DNA of 51,151 nt. It comes from Endomicrobiales bacterium (lineage in GTDB: Bacteria > Elusimicrobiota > Endomicrobiia > Endomicrobiales > JALOBY01). Positions 1 through 6,747 of this stretch are shown in pieces. Location of the stretch: assembly GCA_023228045.1 (NCBI GenBank), contig JALOBY010000010.1, positions 1-51,151 on the forward strand, in the 5' to 3' direction. The translations under genes were made by a program, and so were the position numbers. Position 1 is the stretch's first letter. Each line of letters starts with the position of its first letter. The notes under the pieces were generated by a model, which had not been told where the DNA came from, searched no databases, and saw nothing but the letters and a program-made list of their open reading frames with translations.

Positions 1-737
1 ATAACACATCATCTCCATACACGCTGCGACCAATAGAGCATGGTGTAGATATTGTTGTTTACTCTGCCACGAAGTTTTTGGGAGGGCATGGTACATCTTT
101 AGGCGGTGTTATAGTTGATTCCGGAAAGTTTGATTGGACTAATGGAAAATTTCCTCTTATAACAGACCCGGACCAAAGCTATCATGGTTTAAAGTTCGTT
201 GAAGCGCTTAAACCAATTGGCAATATTGCCTACATAGTTAAAGCAAGAGTAAATCTTCTAAGGGATTTGGGGCCTGCAATATCTCCGTTCAATGCGTTCC
301 TTCTGCTTCAGGGTGTAGAAACACTACATTTAAGGTATCCGAGGCATTGTGAAAACGCGTTGGCAGTTGCTCAGTATCTTGAGAAACATCCAAAAGTAAG
401 CTGGGTAAATTACCCTGGTTTGAGTTCCAGCCCTGAGAAAAAAAATGCAGATAAATACTTAAAACACGGAGCTGGAGCTATAGTTGGTTTTGGAATAAAA
501 GGAGGAATCACTTCAGGAAAGAAGTTTATTGAATCTTTGGAGCTGTTTTCACATCTTGCTAATATTGGTGACGCGAAATCATTGGCTATACATCCTGCAT
601 CAACAACCCACTCTCAGCTTTCACCAGAGGAGCAGGTTTCAACAGGTGTAACACAGGATTTTATTCGCTTATCAATAGGAATAGAACATATTAGTGATAT
701 TATCGCCGATATTGAACAGGCATTGGCCAAAGCATAA
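1..737 (+). CDS. metY: O-acetylhomoserine sulfhydrylase, C-terminal part (5'-truncated by window edge)
   Basis: PLP-dependent Cys/Met-metabolism enzyme that makes homocysteine from O-acetylhomoserine and sulfide. The frame is open from base 3, so the gene enters from outside the window. The first visible codons read NTSSPYTLRPIEHGVDIVVY, followed by SATKFLGGHGTSLGG, in which the SATK lysine (codon at 72-74) is the expected Schiff-base residue. The C-terminal part carries the family motifs HPASTTH and LSIGIEH. A TTG at 78 would be an artificial start inside the catalytic region. metX, which makes its substrate, lies 1.7 kb downstream, so the neighbourhood is a direct-sulfhydrylation methionine pathway. 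A cystathionine-type lyase is less likely given the GHGTSLGG segment and the metX-metW context. Confidence 0.9.
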   Translation, partial: NTSSPYTLRPIEHGVDIVVYSATKFLGGHGTSLGGVIVDSGKFDWTNGKFPLITDPDQSYHGLKFVEALKPIGNIAYIVKARVNLLRDLGPAISPFNAFLLLQGVETLHLRYPRHCENALAVAQYLEKHPKVSWVNYPGLSSSPEKKNADKYLKHGAGAIVGFGIKGGITSGKKFIESLELFSHLANIGDAKSLAIHPASTTHSQLSPEEQVSTGVTQDFIRLSIGIEHISDIIADIEQALAKA

Positions 738-943
738 AAATGTTCTTTTACAACTTAGGAAAGGGTTCAGCGAGAGTTAGGGTACTTGAGCCCTTCGGCA
801 AGTTCAGGGTAAACTCCCGACGAAACGGGAAAACCTAAGGTTTTACATTGTTAGCGGTTTGGCGAAATCATATTAGCCAAACCAAGTATGAAACGAAGCA
901 AATACTAAGTTCCGCCTAGGTGGAACGCGAAATAAGGAGCAAT
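733..943 (+). repeat. Leader repeat copy A, structured intergenic element upstream of cysK
   Basis: This 210-base intergenic element closely matches 20122-20313 upstream of rpmE. The block TACAACTTAGGAAAGGGT and a roughly 50-base 3' block are near identical. The 3' block contains a perfect hairpin (GGTTTGGC, loop, GCCAAACC), a second hairpin (AGTAT/ATACT), a third (GTTCC/GGAAC) and the cysK Shine-Dalgarno. The third stem has a different sequence but a similar fold in the other copy, which suggests conserved RNA structure. A central arm differs between copies; here it holds a CCCTTCGGCAAGTTCAGGGT segment resembling common dispersed repeats. It could be a cis-regulatory leader RNA or a small mobile repeat that ends at a ribosome-binding site. 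Confidence 0.75.
934..939 (+). promoter_or_regulatory. Ribosome-binding site deciding the cysK start
   Basis: AAGGAG lies 7 bases before the ATG at 947. The same frame is open from a GTG at 920, but that start would sit inside the repeat and would have no ribosome-binding site. Confidence 0.8.
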
Positions 944-946
944 AAA

Positions 947-1870
947 ATGTCAAAAATTTATAACGATATAACAAAAACTATAGGCAATACACCGCTTGTA
1001 CGCATTAACCGAATGAGTCAGGGCACAAGTGCCACGGTGCTTGCAAAACTTGAATCGTTTAACCCACTTTCAAGTGTAAAAGACCGCATTGGTGTTGCTA
1101 TGATTGAATATGCCGAAAAAAAAGGTCTGCTTAAAAAGGGATCAGTAATTGTAGAGCCGACAAGTGGCAACACTGGTATTTCTCTTGCGTTTGTCAGTGC
1201 TGCAAAAGGTTACAAATTAATTTTAACAATGCCAGAAACAATGAGCATAGAGCGTCGCCAGCTTCTAAGTATTTTTGGCGCAGAGCTTGTTTTAACAGAA
1301 GGCGCAAAAGGTATGCGTGGCGCGATAGAAAAGGCCGAAGAAATTGCTAAAAACACACCAAATAGTTTTTTACCACAGCAATTTAATAACCCGGCAAACC
1401 CAGAAATTCACCGCAAAACCACTGCTCAGGAAATTTGGAATGATACAGATGGTAATGTGGATATTTTTGTTTCAGGTATTGGTACCGGCGGTACAATAAC
1501 GGGAGTTGGTGAAGTTTTAAAGGCAAAAAAACCAAGCGTTAAAATAATTGCTGTTGAGCCAAAAGATTCGCCAGTACTTTCAGGCGGCAAAGCAGGCCCG
1601 CACAAAATACAGGGAATTGGTGCTGGTTTTGTACCAGGGGTGCTTAATACAAAAATATTTGATGAAATAATTCAGGTATCGCATGAAGATGCAGGGATAA
1701 TTGCCAAGCGTTTAGCAAAAGAAGAAGGCATTTTGAGCGGTATTTCCTCTGGCGCGGCATTGTGGGCGGCACTTGAAATTGCAAAAAGGGAAGAAAACAA
1801 AGGTAAAAACATAGTGGTGCTTTTACCAGACACCGGTGAACGGTATCTTTCAACATGGCTTTTTCAATAA
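947..1870 (+). CDS. cysK: Cysteine synthase A (O-acetylserine sulfhydrylase)
   Basis: Makes cysteine from O-acetylserine and sulfide in the cytoplasm. The protein is 307 residues, normal for CysK. The PLP lysine is K45 in NPLSSVKDR. The substrate loop TSGNTG is at 72-77 and the phosphate-binding GTGGTITG at 179-186. The C-terminal LLPDTGERYLST is also typical. The ATG at 947 is chosen over an upstream GTG because it follows AAGGAG at the right spacing. It is the first gene after leader repeat A and lies 36 bases before an Rrf2 regulator. A CysK-Rrf2 pairing recalls the CymR-CysK sensor of Bacillus, which is an inference here. Cystathionine beta-synthase is unlikely at this length. Confidence 0.95.
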   Translation: MSKIYNDITKTIGNTPLVRINRMSQGTSATVLAKLESFNPLSSVKDRIGVAMIEYAEKKGLLKKGSVIVEPTSGNTGISLAFVSAAKGYKLILTMPETMSIERRQLLSIFGAELVLTEGAKGMRGAIEKAEEIAKNTPNSFLPQQFNNPANPEIHRKTTAQEIWNDTDGNVDIFVSGIGTGGTITGVGEVLKAKKPSVKIIAVEPKDSPVLSGGKAGPHKIQGIGAGFVPGVLNTKIFDEIIQVSHEDAGIIAKRLAKEEGILSGISSGAALWAALEIAKREENKGKNIVVLLPDTGERYLSTWLFQ

Positions 1871-1906
1871 ATTATTTATAAACTGCAACAAAATTTTAGG
1901 GGAAAA

Positions 1907-2356
1907 ATGAAAATATCATTTAAGGGTGATTACGCTTTAAAAACAATACTTGACCTTTCTGTTTCATACAACAAAGGCCTAAGTCAAATTAAAGATATTG
2001 CAAAACGCCAAGATATTCCTCTTAAATATTTAGAGCAAATTGTAAGCCAGTTGCGCAGCGCGGGTTATTTAATAACACAGCGAGGTTCAAAAGGCGGCAT
2101 AGGCCTTGCAAAAGCACCCAAAAAAATAACTTTGGGAGAGATTGTGCGGCTTATGGAAGGCCCGACATCGCCGATAAGTTGTGTAAGCACAACGGCAGGC
2201 ACAAAGTGCACTTTTGAAAAAGTTTGTGTTTTCAGAGATGTTTGGCTTGAGGTGAAAAACAGAATAAATGAAGTTGTAGATAATACTACATTTGCCGATA
2301 TGGTTAAGAAAGCAAGAGAAATAAGCCCTGGAGTGCAGGATGATTACTCTATTTAA
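1907..2356 (+). CDS. Rrf2-family transcriptional regulator (IscR/CymR-like)
   Basis: A 149-residue winged-helix regulator. The N-terminus (MKISFKGDYALKTILDLS) and the recognition region LKYLEQIVSQLRSAG with RGSKGG at 59-64 are typical of Rrf2 proteins. Cysteines C92, C101 and C107, followed by W113, match the position of the iron-sulfur ligands of IscR, although the first gap is longer (eight residues between C92 and C101). It may therefore bind an iron-sulfur cluster. Its place directly after cysK and before metX-metW suggests control of sulfur amino-acid genes, as CymR does. Without binding-site data the target is inferred. The start ATG follows AGGGG. Confidence 0.88.
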   Translation: MKISFKGDYALKTILDLSVSYNKGLSQIKDIAKRQDIPLKYLEQIVSQLRSAGYLITQRGSKGGIGLAKAPKKITLGEIVRLMEGPTSPISCVSTTAGTKCTFEKVCVFRDVWLEVKNRINEVVDNTTFADMVKKAREISPGVQDDYSI

Positions 2357-2374
2357 TGGCATAGTGGTAAAATA

Positions 2375-2383
2375 TGGTATAAT
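2375..2383 (+). promoter_or_regulatory. Candidate extended -10 promoter before metX
   Basis: TGGTATAAT is a perfect extended -10 (TGN plus TATAAT), 33 bases before the metX ATG, in the gap after the Rrf2 gene. No good -35 box is visible, as expected for extended -10 promoters. It would allow metX-metW to be transcribed separately from cysK-rrf2. Confidence 0.5.
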
Positions 2384-2416
2384 TCTACTACAAAATAGAT
2401 ATAAAAGAGAGAAAAG

Positions 2417-3562
2417 ATGACAAACTCCGTAGGATTTGTAGAAACAAAATATTTCCAATTTGCAAAGCCGCCAAACGAACTGCTTTTAGAGTCCGGGCAG
2501 AAACTTGGCCAAATAACCATTGCCTATGAAACTTACGGGACTCTGTCGCAAAAAAAAGATAATGCCATACTTATTTTGCATGCTTTTTCAGGAGATGCTC
2601 ACGCCGCTGGTTTTCACAAAGGCGATGAAAAGCCAGGTTGGTGGGATGCAATGATAGGTCCACAAAAGGCATTTGACACAAATAAATACTTTGTAATTTG
2701 TACAAATATTATTGGCGGTTGTATGGGCAGTAGCGGGCCATCATCTATTGACCCTGCTACAAATAAGCCATTCGGCCTTACTTTTCCGATAATAACCATA
2801 GCAGATATGGTAAACGCGCAAAAGAAAGTAATAGATTCATTTGGTATAAAAAAACTTTTGAGTGTCGCAGGTGGCTCTATGGGCGGTATGCAGGCATTGC
2901 AGTGGGTGGCATTGTACCCGGAATTTGTAGCGTCTTCAATACCAATTGCAACTACAATGAAGCACTCGCCGCAGCAAATAGCATTTAATGAGGTTGGCCG
3001 TCAGTCGGTAATGGGTGATGTTGCTTGGAACAACGGCTATTATTATGAAGGGACTCCTCCGGAACGGGGCCTTGCCGTAGCAAGAATGATAGGCCATATT
3101 ACCTATATGAGCGATAAATCAATGCAGGAAAAATTTTCGCGAAAACTAAAAGATGAAAATTATAGTTTTAGTTTTAAGAACGACTTTGAGATTGAGGGGT
3201 ATTTGCGTTATCGCGGTGATACATTTGTTAAAAGGTTTGACGCAAACTCATACCTTTACATAACAAAGGCAATGGATTATTTTGATGTTTCCGGCAATAA
3301 ACTTTTACCCTTAGGTAAAAAAATAGATACGCGTTTTTTAGTGATATCATTTACATCAGATTGGCTTTATCCGCCATACCAGTCAAAAGAAATTGTGCAG
3401 TATTTAAGCGCACGACAGGCAAATGTAACCTATTGTGAAATAGATTCTTCATATGGGCATGACTCTTTTTTGGTTGAAATTGATGACCAGAGCAAATTGA
3501 TACGCGATTTTCTAAGTTTTGTTGCATTATCAAATACACTAAAACCCCACTGGAGCCGATAA
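2417..3562 (+). CDS. metX: Homoserine O-acetyltransferase
   Basis: Alpha/beta-hydrolase-fold enzyme that acetylates homoserine from acetyl-CoA, giving the substrate of MetY. It has 381 residues, the usual size. The nucleophile is S154 in AGGSMGGMQALQW. The acid D315 (SFTSDWLYPP) and H348 (SSYGHDSFL) complete the triad. The oxyanion-region motif LHAFSGDAH and the GCMGSSGPSS loop are also present. It lies directly before metW, the usual arrangement in many bacteria, and 1.7 kb after metY. Some members of this family use succinyl-CoA, and sequence reading alone cannot exclude that. Confidence 0.93.
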   Translation: MTNSVGFVETKYFQFAKPPNELLLESGQKLGQITIAYETYGTLSQKKDNAILILHAFSGDAHAAGFHKGDEKPGWWDAMIGPQKAFDTNKYFVICTNIIGGCMGSSGPSSIDPATNKPFGLTFPIITIADMVNAQKKVIDSFGIKKLLSVAGGSMGGMQALQWVALYPEFVASSIPIATTMKHSPQQIAFNEVGRQSVMGDVAWNNGYYYEGTPPERGLAVARMIGHITYMSDKSMQEKFSRKLKDENYSFSFKNDFEIEGYLRYRGDTFVKRFDANSYLYITKAMDYFDVSGNKLLPLGKKIDTRFLVISFTSDWLYPPYQSKEIVQYLSARQANVTYCEIDSSYGHDSFLVEIDDQSKLIRDFLSFVALSNTLKPHWSR

Positions 3563-3573
3563 TCCCAATATTT

Positions 3574-4209
3574 ATGAAAACAAAAGAACTCAGATTAGAC
3601 TATAAAATAATAGCTGGCTTTATAGAGCCAAACTCAAGCGTTTTAGACCTTGGTTGCGGTGAGGGCGATTTGATGCATTATCTTGTCCAAAATAAGGCTA
3701 CTAAAGTGCAGGGTATTGAGCTAAGTGAAGAAGCAATTTATAAATGCGTTGAAAAAGGTTTAAGCGTTTTTCATGGTGACATAGATGAGGGGTTAAAAGG
3801 TTATCCGGATAAATCTATGGACTATGTTGTCTTCAACCAAAGTTTGCAACAGGTAAAAAGGGTGCAGTTTGTTTTAGATGAGGCCTTTAGGGTTGGCAAA
3901 AAAGTTATAATTGGTTTTCCGAATTTTGCCAGCATAAGGGCAAGAACTATGCTGTTTTTCCGTGGCAAAACCCCTGTAACAAAAGCGCTGCCATACCGTT
4001 GGCACGATACGCCCAACTTACGCTTTTTAAGCATTGCGGATTTTAAGGATTTTTGTAAAGAAAAGGGTATATGCGTGCTAAAAGAGAGTTTTATTACAGA
4101 TAACAAACAGGTGTTTTTTCTGCCAAATTTATTTGCTATAGACGCGATATTTGTTTTAGAGCCAGACCCGCAAAAATACACGGCATTTAAAAGTAGTAGT
4201 GACAAATAA
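3574..4209 (+). CDS. metW: MetW, SAM-dependent methyltransferase-fold protein
   Basis: A 211-residue protein with the class I SAM-binding motif LDLGCGEGD at 24-32 and the MetW signatures GIELSEEAIYKCVEKGLSV and NQSLQQVKR. The segment GFPNFASIRAR and the PYRWHDTPNLRFLS block are typical of MetW. It starts 11 bases after the metX stop and is surely co-transcribed with it. MetW is needed with MetX for methionine synthesis in several bacteria and is thought to activate MetX; a methyl-transfer reaction is not established. The RBS is weak, so translational coupling to metX is likely. Confidence 0.92.
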   Translation: MKTKELRLDYKIIAGFIEPNSSVLDLGCGEGDLMHYLVQNKATKVQGIELSEEAIYKCVEKGLSVFHGDIDEGLKGYPDKSMDYVVFNQSLQQVKRVQFVLDEAFRVGKKVIIGFPNFASIRARTMLFFRGKTPVTKALPYRWHDTPNLRFLSIADFKDFCKEKGICVLKESFITDNKQVFFLPNLFAIDAIFVLEPDPQKYTAFKSSSDK

Positions 4210-4247
4210 TAGTTGTTATGTTTTGAATTATAAAAAGAGGATATGTT

Positions 4248-4760
4248 ATGAAAAAGGCATTAAAGTTTGCTCTAAATTTTGAGGCAAAAGGTGCAAAACT
4301 TTACCTTGAACTTGCCGGTAAAACAAAAAACAAATTGGCAAAAGAACTATTTTATTCGCTCGCCCAAAAAGAAATTGAGCATGCAAGAATGATAGACACT
4401 ATTTATGAAACAATTAAGGGCGGCGGCGAAATTGCCGAGGTTAAATTTAATATGAATGATAAGTTTGAAAATGAATTGAAAGTTTTTTTTAAACAAAATA
4501 AAAAAATAGATTTTAAAAAAGATGTCCCAAATCTCGTGGGTTATCAAAAAGCAATGGAAATGGAGAAAATTGGGTATAATATCTATGTTAATCTTTTTGA
4601 AAATTCTACCAATAGTGCCCAAAGGCAGTTTTTTGATGCGTTAAGAAGTGAAGAGGCATCTCACCTTGAAGCAATAACCAATGTTTACCGCTACCTTACA
4701 AAACCATCTGATTGGTTGCAGGAAGATGAAAGCCATGTTTGGAACTGGATGTCCTTGTAA
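4248..4760 (+). CDS. Ferritin-like diiron protein (rubrerythrin N-terminal type)
   Basis: A 170-residue four-helix protein. Candidate iron ligands are E12 (FEAKG), the EIEH motif at 42-45, E106 (EMEKIGY) and the EEASH motif at 135-139, the paired pattern of rubrerythrins. There is no C-terminal CxxC rubredoxin domain, so it is a rubredoxin-less family member. Rubrerythrin relatives reduce peroxide in anaerobes, which would fit the ferritin-like fold, but the substrate here is unknown. It has a good AGAGGA ribosome-binding site. It sits between metW and nadA, the latter encoding an oxygen-sensitive iron-sulfur enzyme. Confidence 0.85.
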   Translation: MKKALKFALNFEAKGAKLYLELAGKTKNKLAKELFYSLAQKEIEHARMIDTIYETIKGGGEIAEVKFNMNDKFENELKVFFKQNKKIDFKKDVPNLVGYQKAMEMEKIGYNIYVNLFENSTNSAQRQFFDALRSEEASHLEAITNVYRYLTKPSDWLQEDESHVWNWMSL

Positions 4761-4809
4761 TCTGAAAGATTAGTACCTTATGAATTATTAAACCAACCCT
4801 AGATTTTAT

Positions 4810-5718
4810 ATGCAAACAATAAAAGAGAAAATTCTAAAACTAAAAAAAGAACGCAACGCTGTAATTATCGCTCATAATTACCAGCCAATAGATGTGCAAG
4901 AAATTGCAGATTTCCTTGGTGATTCGTTAGATTTAAGCCGCAAAGCGGCACAAACAAGTGCCGATGTTATTGTATTTTGCGGCGTACATTTTATGGCAGA
5001 AACCGCCGCGATACTTGCACCAAATAAAACAGTGTTAATACCCGATGGAACTGCCGGTTGCCCAATGGCAAATATGATTAGCCCAAAAGAGCTGATAGAA
5101 GTTAAAGCGCAGCACCCAGGGGCTAAAGTTGTCTGTTATGTAAACACAAGTGCCGAAATTAAAGCGTTAAGCGATGTTTGCTGTACATCATCAAACGCTA
5201 AAACAATTGTTAACTCAATGTTGTCAGATGAAATAATTTTTGTTCCAGATAAAAATCTTGGACATTATACTCAGAAAATAACCGGTAAAAAAATGCTTCT
5301 TTGGAATGGTTATTGCCCAACACATGTGAAGTTTCAACCAGAGCATATTTTAGCGCAAAAGAAAGCTTACCCGAATGCGAAAGTGCTTGTGCACCCAGAG
5401 TGTTTGCCGTCTGTTGTTGAACTTGCAGACCAAGTGCTTTCTACAACTGGAATTTGTGAGTTTGTAAATTCCAGTGCTGATATAGAATTTATTATTGGAA
5501 CAGAAACAAATATTCTACACCGTTTAAGTAAAGAAAATCCGAATAAAAAGTTTTATCCGCTTTATGATGGCGCAATATGCCCTAATATGCGTAAAAACTC
5601 GCTTGAGAAAGTTCTTTTTGCTTTAGAAGAAATGAAAACAATCGTTAGTGTAGACCCCGAAGTGAGCAGTGCGGCAAAAAAGTCGTTAGATAAAATGTTG
5701 CAATATATTGAAAAATAG
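4810..5718 (+). CDS. nadA: Quinolinate synthase
   Basis: Iron-sulfur enzyme that condenses iminoaspartate with dihydroxyacetone phosphate in de novo NAD synthesis. It has 302 residues, the short type. The three expected cluster cysteines are C84 (TAGCPMANM), C169 (NGYCPTH) and C257 (GAICPNM), with spacing like Thermotoga NadA. HNYQP at 22-26 and GDSLDLSRKA at 38-47 are further signatures. No nadB or nadC is in the window. It is the last gene of this + strand block before a bidirectional terminator. Confidence 0.95.
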   Translation: MQTIKEKILKLKKERNAVIIAHNYQPIDVQEIADFLGDSLDLSRKAAQTSADVIVFCGVHFMAETAAILAPNKTVLIPDGTAGCPMANMISPKELIEVKAQHPGAKVVCYVNTSAEIKALSDVCCTSSNAKTIVNSMLSDEIIFVPDKNLGHYTQKITGKKMLLWNGYCPTHVKFQPEHILAQKKAYPNAKVLVHPECLPSVVELADQVLSTTGICEFVNSSADIEFIIGTETNILHRLSKENPNKKFYPLYDGAICPNMRKNSLEKVLFALEEMKTIVSVDPEVSSAAKKSLDKMLQYIEK

Positions 5719-5724
5719 ATTTTT

Positions 5725-5821
5725 TGTCATCTCGAGGAGCGAAGCGACGAGAGATCTTTCTTAAAAGTGCAAATTAAAAACAAGATACCTCATCCAGCCA
5801 TCGTCGGGATTCGGTATGACA
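5725..5821. repeat. Small dispersed-type palindromic repeat (MITE/REP-like)
   Basis: A 97-base intergenic element bounded by TGTCAT and ATGACA, which are inverted copies of each other. It contains an imperfect internal palindrome around CTCGAGGAGCGAAGCGACGAG. Elements that begin TGTCATCTCGAG with GAAGCGACGAG are of a type scattered in many bacterial genomes. Only one copy is seen in this window, so its dispersed nature is inferred from the termini and internal symmetry. It lies between nadA and its likely terminator. Confidence 0.5.
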
Positions 5822-5855
5822 CCATTTATACAAGCCTTATTTCAATTATAAAGAA

Positions 5856-5889
5856 AAACCACTTACGCTAATTAAAGTGTAAGTGGTTT
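5856..5889. terminator. Bidirectional intrinsic terminator between convergent units
   Basis: A perfect 11-base stem, AAACCACTTAC (5856-5866) with GTAAGTGGTTT (5879-5889), and a 12-base loop. On the - strand it is followed by TTTTTCTTT, and on the + strand by AGTTTTTGTT. It would end both the nadA-side transcript and the tRNA-Thr side transcript. Confidence 0.85.
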
Positions 5890-5902
5890 AGTTTTTGTTA
5901 TA

Positions 5903-5975
5903 AGCCGACGAGAGGACTTGAACCTCCGACCTATGGTTTACAAAACCATTGCTCTACCAGCTGAGCTACATCGGC
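5903..5975 (-). tRNA. tRNA-Thr, anticodon UGU
   Basis: Read on the - strand, this folds as a full cloverleaf. The acceptor stem is GCCGATG/CGTCGGC with one G-U pair, the D arm GCTC/GAGC, and the anticodon stem ATGGT/ACCAT around the loop TTTGTAA. The T arm is GGAGG/CCTCT with TTCAAGT. The anticodon TGT reads ACA threonine codons. The 3' CCA is not encoded. It follows rlmB on the same strand and precedes the bidirectional terminator. Confidence 0.96.
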
Positions 5976-5993
5976 ACAATTACCTTGTGAAAT

Positions 5994-6023
5994 ATTTTAC
6001 CACAAACAAGCCAATTAAATCAA
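5994..6023 (-). promoter_or_regulatory. Candidate promoter for tRNA-Thr
   Basis: On the - strand TTGATT (6018-6023), an 18-base spacer and TAAAAT (5994-5999) with an upstream TGG (extended -10) lie about 19 bases before the tRNA 5' end. It partly overlaps the start of the rlmB-tRNA gap. Read-through from rlmB is also possible. Confidence 0.4.
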
Positions 6024-6024
6024 T

Positions 6025-6747
6025 TTATGCCGTTTTTGTTCTTATAGAGTGTAGTAAAACTGCCGCGGCACAAGAAGCATTAAGCGATGAAACTTTTGGC
6101 GAATGTGTTATAGATACAAGTGCATCGCAGTTATCTTTCATAATTTTTCTAACGCCATAACCCTCGCTTCCAATTACAAGCACAAGCGGGAAAGATAAAA
6201 ATGTTTTCTCAAGTGCTTGTTCACCTGCTTCTGCCCCAATTATATAAAAACCCAAATCTTTTAATTTTCTTAGTGCCTCTGCACTGTTTGAAACCCTTGC
6301 TACAGGTATTAGCGCAGTTGTGCCTGCCGATGCCTTTACAACAACATCAGTTATGCCGGCACCACGCCACTTAGGTATTATTACAGCGCTTGCTTCAAAC
6401 GCGGCGGCATTGCGTATTATTGCCCCAAGGTTGTGCGGGTCTTCAATTTCGTCTAAAACCACAAGAATGCCATTTTTTGCTTCCATTGCTTTTTGCGCCG
6501 CTTCTTCAAGTTCAATATATTGCAATGGCGCAATTTCTGCCAAAACCCCTTGTGAGTTTTCAACACCATCTACATCGGCCGCTTCGGATACGACAAAGTG
6601 CAATGGGACTTTTTTGTTTTTAGCAAGTTTGATTATTTCTTCAATTATACTGCCATGTGCTGTTTTAGAAATAATAACTTTGTTTACAACAACAGAGTCC
6701 GACGCAAGAGCTTCTTTAACTGGGTTTCTGCCAAATATTTTATCCAT
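6025..6747 (-). CDS. rlmB: 23S rRNA 2'-O-ribose methyltransferase, SpoU/TrmH family (RlmB-like)
   Basis: A 240-residue SPOUT methyltransferase. An N-terminal substrate domain (IFGRNPVKEAL, with HFVVSEAADVDGV further on) precedes the knotted SAM-binding core. The core motifs are DPHNLGAIIRNAAAF, VVKASAGT, LVIGSEGYGVRK and SSLNASCAAAVLL, the three classic SpoU motifs. The ATG at 6747 is chosen because it begins MDKIFGRNP and overlaps the cysS stop by 8 bases; an in-frame start at 6804 would add 19 atypical residues. RlmB methylates a guanosine in the 23S rRNA peptidyl-transferase region; the exact target is assumed from family and from the cysS neighbour. Confidence 0.88.
   Translation of the reverse strand: MDKIFGRNPVKEALASDSVVVNKVIISKTAHGSIIEEIIKLAKNKKVPLHFVVSEAADVDGVENSQGVLAEIAPLQYIELEEAAQKAMEAKNGILVVLDEIEDPHNLGAIIRNAAAFEASAVIIPKWRGAGITDVVVKASAGTTALIPVARVSNSAEALRKLKDLGFYIIGAEAGEQALEKTFLSFPLVLVIGSEGYGVRKIMKDNCDALVSITHSPKVSSLNASCAAAVLLHSIRTKTA

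Noticed and set aside
920..946. Longer cysK N-terminus from GTG at 920
   Set aside because: The extra nine residues are inside the repeat and the ATG at 947 has the good ribosome-binding site.
5918..6160. Small + strand protein of 80 codons
   Set aside because: It runs antisense through tRNA-Thr and the end of rlmB and has no ribosome-binding site.
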